From: Alphaproteobacteria bacterium
GTDB lineage: Bacteria; Pseudomonadota; Alphaproteobacteria; Micavibrionales; UBA2020
Length of the DNA: 54,729 nucleotides
Direction: 5' to 3'
NCBI GenBank assembly: GCA_004297545.1
Contig: SCTB01000144.1
Location: forward strand, 1-54,729
Made by a program: the position numbers and the translations under genes. A model generated the notes under the pieces. It ran no database searches. It saw only the letters and a program-made list of their open reading frames with translations, and was not told where the DNA came from. Positions within the stretch are counted from its first letter, which is position 1; every line of letters begins with the position of its first letter. Of this stretch, positions 47,125 to 54,729 are shown piece after piece.

Positions 47125-49647
47125 ATGGATTTCATAGGTGCGATGACGTTGGCCGTGGGCCTGCCCGCCGCGCTGGCGGTTTTCGGCCTGTTTATCCTCG
47201 CCCTCGTCAATACGCGCCGCGGCCCGCGCCAGGGCGACGCCGGAGGCCCCTTTTCCGTCCCGGTTCAATATCCATCCGCCCCGGAAAGCCCGCAGGAAAA
47301 GAATTACAGCTTCGAGGCCAGCTTCGGCCGGAAGGCCGCCGTCTGGATCGGCAGCGCGTCGCTGGCCTTCGGCGGCTTCTTCCTGGTCAAGTATTCCATC
47401 GACCTGGGCCTGCTCACCGTCAACGCCCGGCTGCTGCTGGGCTTCCTCCTGGGCGTACTGATGATACTTTGCGCAAGCGTCATCCGCCTGCGCGGCGCCG
47501 CCAACAGCGCGCGTATTTCGCAGGCGCTCGCGGGCGCGGGCATCGCCGACCTCTATGCGACGGTGTATGCGGCCAGCGCGCTCTACGGCATCGTGCCGCC
47601 GATGACGGGCTTCATCGGCATGGCCGCCGTGACGCTTTCCGCCATCGCCCTGTCTTTGCGCTACGGCATGGGCGTCGCGCTGATGGGCCTGCTTGCCGGG
47701 TATGTCATGCCGGCTTTCGTGCCGGTGCCGGAGCCCAAGGCCGCGAACCTGTTCTTTTACCTGTTCCTGCTGACAGTCGGCGTCTTTGCGACGGCAAGAT
47801 ACCGCGACTGGTGGGCGATGGGAATCCTGGCGCTGGCCGCCGGCATATCCTGGGTCGTGATGTGGGGCGTCGGCCCCTTCTTCGATACCGGTGACTGCCC
47901 GCCGATGGCTCTCTATATTCTCGGCGCGTCCGCCGCCGTCGCCATATTTTCCCCCGTCGGATTCAGGCGCCCCGAATGGAGCGACACGGCCTCCTATATT
48001 TCCTGGGGGGCTGCCGCGCCGCTGATGACCTTTGTCGTCGCGCGCAGCGGTTACGCGATGGAGGAATGGTATCTTTTCGCGGCCCTTTCCTTGAGCGGCT
48101 TTGCGGCGGCCTGGTTCCGCCCCCAGCAATACAGATATCCCCCCCTCCTGTGCCTCGCGCTTGCGGCGACAGCGCTGGTCGTCTGGCCGCAGGCGGGTCC
48201 TGAGGCTTTGGGTTCCACCCTGCTGGCCTTCGCCCTTGTTTTCGGCGCCGGCAGTCTTGCGCTGATTCATCTGCGCCCGGGGCCGCTGTGGGCCGCCCTG
48301 CTGGCCTCGTCGCTGACGCTTTTCTATGCGCTCGGGTATTTCCTGATCGGCGACCGGGCCGCAGGGATGTTTTCCGTCGGCGCCGCCGACGTCGCGCATG
48401 TCTGGAGCACGATCGCCGCGATGCTGGCGCTGCTTTTCATGATACTCACCATGGACGCCTACAAATCCCCCCGCATCGACGGCATGGCGCGCGATTGGAT
48501 AACGGGGATATTCATTGCGGCCGCTGCCGCCTTTACCGCCACCGTCATTTCCATCGAGCTGCCCGCGAAGATCATTCCGGCCGGCTTTTCGGCGGAAATA
48601 CTGGCCTTGAGCTGGCTGAGCCGCAATACCGGCCTGCGCGGGCTGCGCAAGGTGATGGCGACGCTTCTGGGCGTCGTCATCTTCTGGATGGCGCTGGAAA
48701 CCCTGCCCATCTTCGGCATCCTGCGCCCCGGCCTGCACCAGGTGCGCGTGGATGCCTGGGTTGCCGAAAGCCTGCGCACGCTCACCCAGTTCGGCCTGAC
48801 GGCGATCATGCTGGCGGCAAGCGCGATTCTCGTGCGCCGGAAAAAGGACGGCTATATCGGCGAATCCCTCGAAATGGCGGCAGTCGCCGCCGTCGCCGCG
48901 TTTTTGTGCGCGGGCGCCCAGTTCGTGCTGGACCCGCCGTGGCAATATGCCGGCAAGGACGGCTTTCTGGACATGGCCCTGCTCGACAAGGCGCATCACC
49001 CGAACTGGTCGTGGATCAACACGAATATCTTCTTCGCGCTGGGGCTCGCGGCGTCCTGGACAGGCCGGCATGAGAATTACCGGGGCTATAGCTGGAGCGG
49101 CAATTTCCTTGTCTTCTTCGCGCTGTTTCGCGTGTTTTTTCAAAACATCCTGCAGAACCCGCTGGTGACCGGCGCTTATGTCGGCGAACTGCCCGTCTTC
49201 AACGGGCTTATCCTTGCCTATGCATTGCCTGTCGTCTGGCTCTGGCTGGCGGCCCGCGGGAAAGCCGGCGCGCCGCTGCAGCGCGATAATGCCGGCATTC
49301 TGTCGACCATGATCATCCTGCTGTTTTTCTTCGTCACAATGGAGGTACGCCAGTTCTTCCACCCCGGCGACCTGCGGGCCGGCGCTACGGCCACAGCGGA
49401 GATCTATACGTATTCCGCCGCCTGGCTGGTTCTGGGCGCGGGCCTGCTGCTGGCCGGGACATGGCGGAAAAACAAGCTGTTACGCGTAGCCTCCCTCGCC
49501 ATAATGCTGTTTACGATCGCCAAGGTTTTCCTGTATGATGCCAGCACACTCGATGGACTGTACCGTGTTTTCTCCTTCTTGGGTTTGGGCGTATGCCTGA
49601 TGGCCTTAAGCTGGTTTTATTCGCGGTTCGTCTTCCGGAAGCCTTGA
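47125..49647 (+). CDS. DUF2339 multipass membrane protein, copy 2
   Basis: An 840-residue protein, homologous to the preceding gene through its whole length. RKAAVWIGSASLAFGGFFLV and KYSIDLGLLTVNARLLLGFL line up with copy 1, as do GAGIADLYATVYAASALYG and, near the end, LDGLYRVFSFLGLGVCLMAL (copy 1: LEGLYRVFSFMGLGLSLLAL). It lacks the coiled coil and has a shorter linker after its first helix. Two unequal copies in tandem suggest a hetero-oligomer (inference). The ATP synthase delta-like gene starts 13 bases after its stop. Confidence 0.85.
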   Translation: MDFIGAMTLAVGLPAALAVFGLFILALVNTRRGPRQGDAGGPFSVPVQYPSAPESPQEKNYSFEASFGRKAAVWIGSASLAFGGFFLVKYSIDLGLLTVNARLLLGFLLGVLMILCASVIRLRGAANSARISQALAGAGIADLYATVYAASALYGIVPPMTGFIGMAAVTLSAIALSLRYGMGVALMGLLAGYVMPAFVPVPEPKAANLFFYLFLLTVGVFATARYRDWWAMGILALAAGISWVVMWGVGPFFDTGDCPPMALYILGASAAVAIFSPVGFRRPEWSDTASYISWGAAAPLMTFVVARSGYAMEEWYLFAALSLSGFAAAWFRPQQYRYPPLLCLALAATALVVWPQAGPEALGSTLLAFALVFGAGSLALIHLRPGPLWAALLASSLTLFYALGYFLIGDRAAGMFSVGAADVAHVWSTIAAMLALLFMILTMDAYKSPRIDGMARDWITGIFIAAAAAFTATVISIELPAKIIPAGFSAEILALSWLSRNTGLRGLRKVMATLLGVVIFWMALETLPIFGILRPGLHQVRVDAWVAESLRTLTQFGLTAIMLAASAILVRRKKDGYIGESLEMAAVAAVAAFLCAGAQFVLDPPWQYAGKDGFLDMALLDKAHHPNWSWINTNIFFALGLAASWTGRHENYRGYSWSGNFLVFFALFRVFFQNILQNPLVTGAYVGELPVFNGLILAYALPVVWLWLAARGKAGAPLQRDNAGILSTMIILLFFFVTMEVRQFFHPGDLRAGATATAEIYTYSAAWLVLGAGLLLAGTWRKNKLLRVASLAIMLFTIAKVFLYDASTLDGLYRVFSFLGLGVCLMALSWFYSRFVFRKP

Positions 49648-49660
49648 CGAAGGATAGATC

Positions 49661-50248
49661 ATGGAGCCACGCCCCGACAAAAAGACCGCGAAGAAAAGCG
49701 CCGCGCCCTATGCGAAGGCCGCCTATGACGTCGCCCGCGACGAGGCGGAGGTCGACAACTGGCAGTTGATCCTGGAGCAGCTGGCGGAAATCATGAACGA
49801 CCCCGAGCTGAAGGAAATGACTCACGATCCGCGCCTGAGCCAGGGGCAGCTCAAGACCATCATGGGCAAGGTGCTGGACGAGCTGGAGGTGAGCGCCTCC
49901 CAGCGCAACTTCGTCAACCTGCTGATCAAAGACAAGAAGCTTTCATTGCTGCCCTGGATTCACAAGGGTTTCGTGCAGGAGCGCAAGAAGGCGGAGGCGG
50001 CGCCCGGCGTCGACCCGCTGACGGAGGTCACGATTGTCTCCGCCATCGCGCTGACCCCGCAGCAGCTGGATAACCTGAAAGCCACGCTGAAAAAGCGCTT
50101 CAACACGAGCGCCGAGCCGGACGTGCAGGTCGACCCCGACCTGATCGGCGGCATCAAGATCGTCATCGGCGACAGGGTCTATGACCAGACGATCAAAGGC
50201 CAGCTGGAGCGGCTGAAGAAGCACCTCGACAAGCCGCCGGCGCCTTAA
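49661..50248 (+). CDS. atpH: Stand-alone F-type ATP synthase delta subunit-like protein
   Basis: A 195-residue protein with the AtpH layout. A Lys-rich start precedes APYAKAAYDVARDEAEVDNW, the N-terminal six-helix domain runs through FVNLLIKDKKLSLLPWIHKG, and the C-terminal strand region has EVTIVSAIALTPQQLDNL. VDPDLIGGIKIVIGDRVYDQ and LERLKKHL close it. In the enzyme this subunit joins F1 alpha to the b-dimer stator. The alphaproteobacterial gene normally heads atpHAGDC, but here no atpA follows; the neighbours are DUF2339 genes and a convergent permease (4-base overlap). The closest motif style looks more beta/gamma-proteobacterial. AAGGA precedes the ATG. It could be the sole delta gene, moved, or an extra copy. 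Confidence 0.82.
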   Translation: MEPRPDKKTAKKSAAPYAKAAYDVARDEAEVDNWQLILEQLAEIMNDPELKEMTHDPRLSQGQLKTIMGKVLDELEVSASQRNFVNLLIKDKKLSLLPWIHKGFVQERKKAEAAPGVDPLTEVTIVSAIALTPQQLDNLKATLKKRFNTSAEPDVQVDPDLIGGIKIVIGDRVYDQTIKGQLERLKKHLDKPPAP

Positions 50249-51342
50249 AAGGTATCAGTCTCTTTCACGCGTAATCCCTTTTCGATCACGCCGGTCTTCG
50301 ACAAAAGCACGGCGATCGACCGCGTCGCGTCGAATTGCGAAAGAGTGATGACGATGATGGCGAGAATCGGGATGGCAAGGAACATGCCGGGCACGCCCCA
50401 GATGGTATGCCAGACGGCCAGCGATATGATGATACAGATGGGGCTCAGGTTCAGCATTTCGCCCAGCAGGCGCGGATCGAGGATATGGCCGATCAGCATC
50501 AGCGCGACGGAGAGCGACAGCGTGACCGACAGGAACGTCCCGAAATCGCCGAACTGGACCAGCGTCAATATCGACGGCAGCGCGATGGCGGCGAAGGTCC
50601 CGACATAGGGAATGAAGTGCAGGAAAAAGGCCATCAGCCCCCAGAAGGCCGCAAAATCGACCTCCGCGATTTTCAGTATCGCATAGGTCACAATGCCTGA
50701 CAGCGCGCTGACAAGCGTCTTGACGCCGATGTAGCGCTGGATCTTGTGATCGATGTTGGCGATGATATGGCGGATTTTATCCTCCACCTTCCTGTCGTTG
50801 CTCAGGTTCTGTATCTTGCGGTCGAAAAACCGCTGCTCGTACAGCAGGAAGCCCGTCAGGAACAGAACCTCCACCGTCTTGCCGGTGAAGCCCGTGAAAA
50901 TGCCCGCCGATGTCTTGATGATGGCGGCAAGGTCGATCTGCTTGACGAGCTCGGACATGGTGGGGATATGGTCGAGGCCGAGAATTTCCATGACACGCGG
51001 CTTGATCGCCTCGAAATTCTGCTGGTAATGGGGCGCCGCAGCGGCGACCTGCGTCACGTTCTGCTTGATCAGCTCGAAGATGCCATAAATACCCAGCAGC
51101 AGAAGCCCTATAGACAGAGAAAAACAGAAGAGCCTGGGTATCCTGATCCCGAATCCGCCGAGCCCTGCCAGCCACCGCGCAATCGCGTTAATGAGGTACC
51201 AGATGAAGATGGCGATCACCAGCGGCACGAAAATATGGGCACCCAGGCTCAGGACATAGACGGCCAGAAACAATACAATGAATCCAAGCGCATAGTTCGT
51301 TGCCCCAAAGCGCACGCGAACCTTTCTGACGGTGCTGGCCAT
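50245..51342 (-). CDS. AI-2E family transporter (permease), second copy
   Basis: A 365-residue protein with the full AI-2E pattern. Paired N-terminal helices come first (YALGFIVLFLAVYVLSLGAH, FVPLVIAIFIWYLI), then a soluble part at about 100-190. FFLHFIPYVGTFAAIALPSI, the hallmark, lies near residue 245; LIGHILDPRLLGEMLNLSP and a final helix with WGVPGMFLAIPILAII follow. It is closer to the family consensus than the copy at 2574-3581. Substrate unknown. The gene converges on atpH and its start is 30 bases from the glycine-riboswitch promoter, which is read the other way. Confidence 0.9.
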   Translation of the reverse strand: MASTVRKVRVRFGATNYALGFIVLFLAVYVLSLGAHIFVPLVIAIFIWYLINAIARWLAGLGGFGIRIPRLFCFSLSIGLLLLGIYGIFELIKQNVTQVAAAAPHYQQNFEAIKPRVMEILGLDHIPTMSELVKQIDLAAIIKTSAGIFTGFTGKTVEVLFLTGFLLYEQRFFDRKIQNLSNDRKVEDKIRHIIANIDHKIQRYIGVKTLVSALSGIVTYAILKIAEVDFAAFWGLMAFFLHFIPYVGTFAAIALPSILTLVQFGDFGTFLSVTLSLSVALMLIGHILDPRLLGEMLNLSPICIIISLAVWHTIWGVPGMFLAIPILAIIVITLSQFDATRSIAVLLSKTGVIEKGLRVKETDTF

Positions 51343-51372
51343 ATTCCGGATTCCCCCCGATATTCCTTTGAG

Positions 51373-51400
51373 TTGACTTTAAATTACGAGACACTACTGT
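51373..51400 (+). promoter_or_regulatory. Probable promoter of the glycine cleavage operon
   Basis: TTGACT at 51373-51378, a 16-base gap and TACTGT at 51395-51400, just before the riboswitch aptamers. Position and spacing fit; the -10 is weak. Confidence 0.45.
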
Positions 51401-51421
51401 CAATCTCGCAAAGCGAACGCC

Positions 51422-51600
51422 ATGCGGGAGAGGCCGGTTAAGCCCGGCGCCGAAGGAGCAGTCTACCCCGGAAAACTCTCAGGCAAAAGGACCGCAGGGC
51501 TGTTACGCGACTCTGGAAAGCAGTTCGATCTGCGCCAAAGGAGCAAGTACCTTCACCGGTACGGAATCTCTAAGGCAAAGAAGACAGAGCGGGGCAAGTT
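51422..51600 (+). ncRNA. Tandem glycine riboswitch
   Basis: Two glycine aptamers in a row. The first has GCGGGAGAGGCCGG, then GGCGCCGAAGGAGCA, and closes with AACTCTCAGGCAAAAGGACC and GCAGGG. The second begins GACTCTGGAAAGC, has GCGCCAAAGGAGCAAG and ends with ATCTCTAAGGCAAAGAAGAC. The paired core motifs (GGAGAGG/CTCTCAGGCAAAAGGAC and its twin) are diagnostic. The second copy's end lies about 16 bases before the gcvT ribosome site and no terminator hairpin was seen, so control is probably at translation start. It turns on glycine breakdown when glycine is high. Confidence 0.95.
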
Positions 51601-51628
51601 CTGACTTAACTATGTAAAGGAACCTGCC

Positions 51629-52756
51629 TTGGAACCCGCGATGAAAGAAGCCCCCCTTCACAAGACAGCCCTGTGGGACATGCACCGCAGCCTCGGCGCC
51701 AAGATGGTGCCTTTCGCAGGCTTCGACATGCCCGTCCAGTACGACGGCATGGGCGTGCTGAAAGAACATGTCCATACGCGCACCGCCGCCGGGCTGTTCG
51801 ACGTCTCGCATATGGGTCAGGCGACGCTGTCCAGCCCGACGACCGATCCCGCCACGGCGCTCGAAAAAATCGTGCCCGGCGACATTATCGGCCTCGAAAA
51901 GGGCAAGATACGCTACACCGTCCTGCTGAATGAAGACGGCGGCATCATCGACGACCTGATGGTCACGCGCTGGGACGAGCATACGCTGTTCATTATCGTG
52001 AACGCAGCGCGGAAGAACGTGGACTTCCCCTATATCCACAAAAAAATCGGCGCGGTCACGCGGCTCGAATACCTTTCCCACCGCTCCCTCATCGCGCTGC
52101 AGGGGCCGAAGGCCGAACAGGTCATGACGGTCTTTTTCCCCGACGCCATGCAGATGAAATTCATGACCTCGGCCAAGATGAAATACAAGGGGCATGAATT
52201 CTTCATCTCCCGCTCCGGCTATACGGGCGAGGACGGTTTCGAGATTTCCGTGCCCAATGAATTTGCTGAAAGCTTCTGCCGCGAACTGCTGGAAGAGCCG
52301 GAAGTCAAAATGATCGGCCTCGGCGCACGCGACTCGCTTCGCCTTGAAGCGGGCCTCTGCCTCTACGGCCACGACATCGACGAGCATTCCACGCCGATCG
52401 ATGCGAACCTGAAATGGGTCATCCCCAAGCGCCGCCGCGAGGAGGCGAATTTCGCGGGCGCGCATAAAATCATGAAGCAGCTGGAGCAGGGCACATTCAT
52501 CCTGCGCGTCGGCATCAAGCCGGAAGGCCGCGCCCCCATCCGCGAGAAAACCGAGCTGTTCATCGGCGACAAGAAGGTCGGCGTCATCACCTCGGGCGGT
52601 TTCGGCCCCACGTTCGACGGGCCCGTCGCGATGGGATACGTGAACGCCGACTGCGCGAAGACCGGCACCAAGATGAACGCGATGCTGCGCGGCACGCCCC
52701 GCCCCTGCGAGGTCGTGGCGCTGCCGTTCGTGAAACACAACTATAAGAAGGATTAA
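51629..52756 (+). CDS. gcvT: Glycine cleavage system T protein (aminomethyltransferase)
   Basis: A 375-residue enzyme that moves the methylene group from the H-protein lipoyl arm to tetrahydrofolate. Motifs are TALWDMHRSLGAKMVPFAGF, AGLFDVSHMGQATL, FISRSGYTGEDGFEIS and LGARDSLRLEAGLCLYGHDI. The Asp of GARDSLR and the folate-contacting residues are present. TTG 51629 has AAAGGA seven bases upstream; the next in-frame ATG (51641) has no ribosome site, so TTG is preferred. First gene of the operon under the glycine riboswitch. Confidence 0.97.
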   Translation: MEPAMKEAPLHKTALWDMHRSLGAKMVPFAGFDMPVQYDGMGVLKEHVHTRTAAGLFDVSHMGQATLSSPTTDPATALEKIVPGDIIGLEKGKIRYTVLLNEDGGIIDDLMVTRWDEHTLFIIVNAARKNVDFPYIHKKIGAVTRLEYLSHRSLIALQGPKAEQVMTVFFPDAMQMKFMTSAKMKYKGHEFFISRSGYTGEDGFEISVPNEFAESFCRELLEEPEVKMIGLGARDSLRLEAGLCLYGHDIDEHSTPIDANLKWVIPKRRREEANFAGAHKIMKQLEQGTFILRVGIKPEGRAPIREKTELFIGDKKVGVITSGGFGPTFDGPVAMGYVNADCAKTGTKMNAMLRGTPRPCEVVALPFVKHNYKKD

Positions 52757-52759
52757 CAC

Positions 52760-52807
52760 TCACCCTCTCCCCGACCCTCTCCCTCTGGGAGAGGGTTTGG
52801 GAGAGGG
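52760..52807. repeat. CACCCTCTCCC-type inverted repeat between gcvT and gcvH
   Basis: TCACCCTCTCCCCGACCCTC is mirrored by GAGAGGGTTTGGGAGAGGG. This is one of the very common dispersed bacterial repeats. Located inside an operon, it can form a stable hairpin and may affect the ratio of the upstream and downstream messages. Confidence 0.8.
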
Positions 52808-52831
52808 CCCGGAAAATACAAGGAAAAGAAA

Positions 52832-53206
52832 ATGGCAAAAATATTCTTCAGCGACGAACACGAGTACATCAAGATCGAAGGCAACATCGGCACGGTCGGC
52901 ATTTCAGACTATGCGCAAAAGGCCCTGGGCGACGTGGTTTACGTCGAGCTGCCGAAAATCGGCACAAAAGTCGCCAAGGGCGGCACGGCAGGCGTGGTCG
53001 AATCCGTCAAATCGGCGAGCGAAATTTACTCGCCCGTCACCGGCGAAGTCGTGGAAGTGAACGCCGACCTTGCCAAGGATCCGGCGCTCGTCAACCAGGA
53101 TCCTCTCGGCAAGGCCTGGTTCTACAAAATCAAGATCGCCAACGAAAACGAACTTTCCGCCCTGAAAGATGAAAGCTCTTACAATGCCTATATTGAAGGA
53201 CTCTAA
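52832..53206 (+). CDS. gcvH: Glycine cleavage system H protein
   Basis: A 124-residue lipoyl carrier. Lys60 in VESVKSASE is the lipoylation site. KIFFSDEHEYIKIEG and GISDYAQKALGDVVYVELP come before it, and YSPVTGEVVEVN with GKAWFYKIKI after. It shuttles the aminomethyl group between P, T and L proteins. Normal length and complete. It starts 75 bases after gcvT, with a palindromic repeat in the gap, and ends 4 bases before gcvP. Confidence 0.98.
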   Translation: MAKIFFSDEHEYIKIEGNIGTVGISDYAQKALGDVVYVELPKIGTKVAKGGTAGVVESVKSASEIYSPVTGEVVEVNADLAKDPALVNQDPLGKAWFYKIKIANENELSALKDESSYNAYIEGL

Positions 53207-53210
53207 GCGC

Positions 53211-54729
53211 ATGACGCCCGCCCTGTCAGACCTCGAGCAACGCAACGATTTCATCCGCCGCCACATCGGGCCGGGCGACGAGGAAATCGCCGCCATGCTG
53301 CGCGCCGTCGGCGCCTCCAGCCTTGAAGACTTGACCGCGAAGTCCGTGCCCCCCGCCATCCTCGAAAAATCCGCGCCCGTCACCGGCGACCCGATGACGG
53401 AACTGGAAGCCCTGAAAAAACTGGAGGAGATGGCGAAGCAGAACAAGGTCTACCGCTCGCTGATCGGCACCGGCTATTACGACACGATTACGCCCAATGT
53501 CATCCTGCGCAACGTGCTGCAGAACCCCGGCTGGTACACAGCCTATACGCCCTACCAGCCCGAAATCAGCCAGGGCCGCCTCGAGGCGCTCATCAACTTC
53601 CAGCAGATGGTCATGGACCTGACCGCTATGCCGCTCGCCAACGCGTCGATGCTCGATGAAGGCACGGCCGCCGCCGAAGCCATGACGCTTGCGAAGCGCA
53701 CCGGCGCTTCGCAAAGCAATGTCTTCCTTGTCAGCGCGGATTGCCACCCGCAGACGATTGCCATCGTCGAAACGCGCGCCAGACCGCTTGGCCTCGAGGT
53801 TGTCGTCGGCAAACCCGCCGATCTCGTCGAAAAAGACGGTTTCGGGCTGCTGCTGCAATACCCGGGCACCTCGGGCGAGGTGACGGACTACACCGCGCTC
53901 GCCGCGAAGGCGCACGGAAAAAACATGCTTGTGATCGTGGCGACCGACCTGCTGGCGCTTACGCTGCTGAAGCCGCCCGGAGAATGGGGCGCGGATGTCG
54001 TGCTGGGCTCCGCGCAGCGCTTCGGCGTGCCGCTGGGCTACGGCGGCCCGCATGCCGCCTTCATGGCCACGAAAGACGACTTCAAGCGGCAGTTGCCCGG
54101 CCGCATCGTCGGCGTATCCGTCGACTCGAAGGGCAAGCCCGCCTATCGCCTCGCGCTGCAGACGCGCGAGCAGCACATCCGCCGCGAAAAAGCGACCAGC
54201 AATATCTGCACTGCGCAGGTGCTGCTCGCGAATATCGCCGGATTCTACGCTGTCTATCACGGCCCCGAAGGCCTGAAGACAATCGCGTCGCGCATCCACC
54301 GCCTGACCGCTATTCTCGCGGCCGGCCTCGCCAAACTCGGCTTCGAGCTTGAAAACGATTCTGCCTTCGACACGCTGACCATCGATGTCGGCAACGACGC
54401 GCAGGATATTTTGTCGCGCGCGCAACAGAACCGCATCAACCTGCGCGACTTCGGCGACGGACGCCTCGGCGTTTCGCTCGACGAAAAATCCACGCGCGAG
54501 GAAGTTTTCGCGCTCTGGCAGGTTTTCTCGGGGAAAAGCGCGCTCGGCTTCAGCGTGGATGCGCTGGATGCTTCGGCCCCGTCCCTCATTCCTCAGAACC
54601 TGCGCCGCACCTCCGAATACCTGACGCACCCGACGTTCCACCTGTATCGTTCTGAAACAGAGATGCTGCGTTACCTACGGCACCTCGAACACAAGGATAT
54701 CGCGCTGAACCGCTCGATGATCCCGCTTG
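53211..54729 (+). CDS. gcvP: Glycine dehydrogenase (P protein), 5' part
   Basis: ATG 53211 to the window end, 506 codons, no stop; the gene continues outside. The PLP-dependent P protein decarboxylates glycine. The start is MTPALSDLEQRNDFIRRHIG, then IGTGYYDTITPNVILRNVLQ, and TPYQPEISQGRLEALINFQQ. LGSAQRFGVPLGYGGPHAAF follows, then QTREQHIRREKATSNICTAQ. The last part (RRTSEYLTHPTFHLYRSETE) is the junction found in the single-chain form, so this is one large protein, not the split gcvPA/gcvPB type. The PLP lysine lies beyond the window. Confidence 0.96.
   Translation, partial: MTPALSDLEQRNDFIRRHIGPGDEEIAAMLRAVGASSLEDLTAKSVPPAILEKSAPVTGDPMTELEALKKLEEMAKQNKVYRSLIGTGYYDTITPNVILRNVLQNPGWYTAYTPYQPEISQGRLEALINFQQMVMDLTAMPLANASMLDEGTAAAEAMTLAKRTGASQSNVFLVSADCHPQTIAIVETRARPLGLEVVVGKPADLVEKDGFGLLLQYPGTSGEVTDYTALAAKAHGKNMLVIVATDLLALTLLKPPGEWGADVVLGSAQRFGVPLGYGGPHAAFMATKDDFKRQLPGRIVGVSVDSKGKPAYRLALQTREQHIRREKATSNICTAQVLLANIAGFYAVYHGPEGLKTIASRIHRLTAILAAGLAKLGFELENDSAFDTLTIDVGNDAQDILSRAQQNRINLRDFGDGRLGVSLDEKSTREEVFALWQVFSGKSALGFSVDALDASAPSLIPQNLRRTSEYLTHPTFHLYRSETEMLRYLRHLEHKDIALNRSMIPL

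Noticed and set aside
47119-49362. 747-codon open frame on the minus strand
   Set aside because: Opposite the second DUF2339 gene; the composition is low-complexity (Gln/Arg/Gly-rich) and lacks any motif.

Overview
The window looks like a chromosomal segment of a GC-rich alphaproteobacterium. The support is the high-GC codon use, short 3-13 base gaps and overlaps between co-directional genes, a tandem glycine riboswitch before gcvT-gcvH-gcvP, and a pirin/LysR divergent pair. I cannot name the genus. No rRNA, tRNA, CRISPR array, integrase or transposase was seen.

Layout. 1-7.0 kb: two exported DUF2147 proteins, an SDR oxidoreductase with an NTF2-like protein, an AI-2E-type permease, and a lipid-modification operon (FAD oxidoreductase, DUF1365, cyclopropane-fatty-acid synthase). 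7-13 kb: MATE exporter and pirin facing a LysR regulator, a Clp-like AAA+ protein with no Walker A motif, a queuosine-salvage protein, and an ahpD-dps oxidative-stress operon. 13.1-23.0 kb: four paralogous lysozyme-like (lytic transglycosylase) proteins, interrupted by a membrane-fused spermidine-synthase-like protein. 23-27.8 kb: a Sel1-repeat protein, a hybrid histidine kinase with a FixL-like PAS domain, and a multipass membrane protein. 28.0-30.8 kb: a visibly AT-richer block with a DUF488 protein, an unknown partner and an Mrr-type nuclease with an EVE/PUA-like N-terminus; this is probably an acquired type IV restriction or defence module. 31.4-40.6 kb: ileS, trpS, an SRAP protein, an Asp/Asn-hydroxylase-like dioxygenase and several unknown genes. 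40.8-41.7 kb: an unknown secreted protein between two 48-base inverted repeats. 42.5-50.2 kb: a fadD-like ligase, two tandem DUF2339 membrane proteins and a stand-alone ATP synthase delta subunit. 50.2-54.7 kb: a second AI-2E permease and the riboswitch-controlled glycine cleavage operon, whose gcvP runs off the window.

The most unusual content is the four-member transglycosylase family. Each protein appears to be two copies of the same fold around a peptidoglycan-binding-like linker. The N-terminal copy has lost the catalytic glutamate. Two members carry signal peptides and two do not. One has a degraded catalytic lobe and a C-terminal cysteine-peptidase-like domain instead. Other unusual items are the orphan AtpH in a DUF2339 operon, the AT-rich restriction-like block, and the Walker-A-less Clp fragment.

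Palindromic intergenic repeats of several related types (GTCATTCTGAG..., GTCATCCCCGCGAA..., CACCCTCTCCC...) fill many gaps. All coordinates and motifs were read by eye; family assignments rest on recognised motifs, not on database searches.
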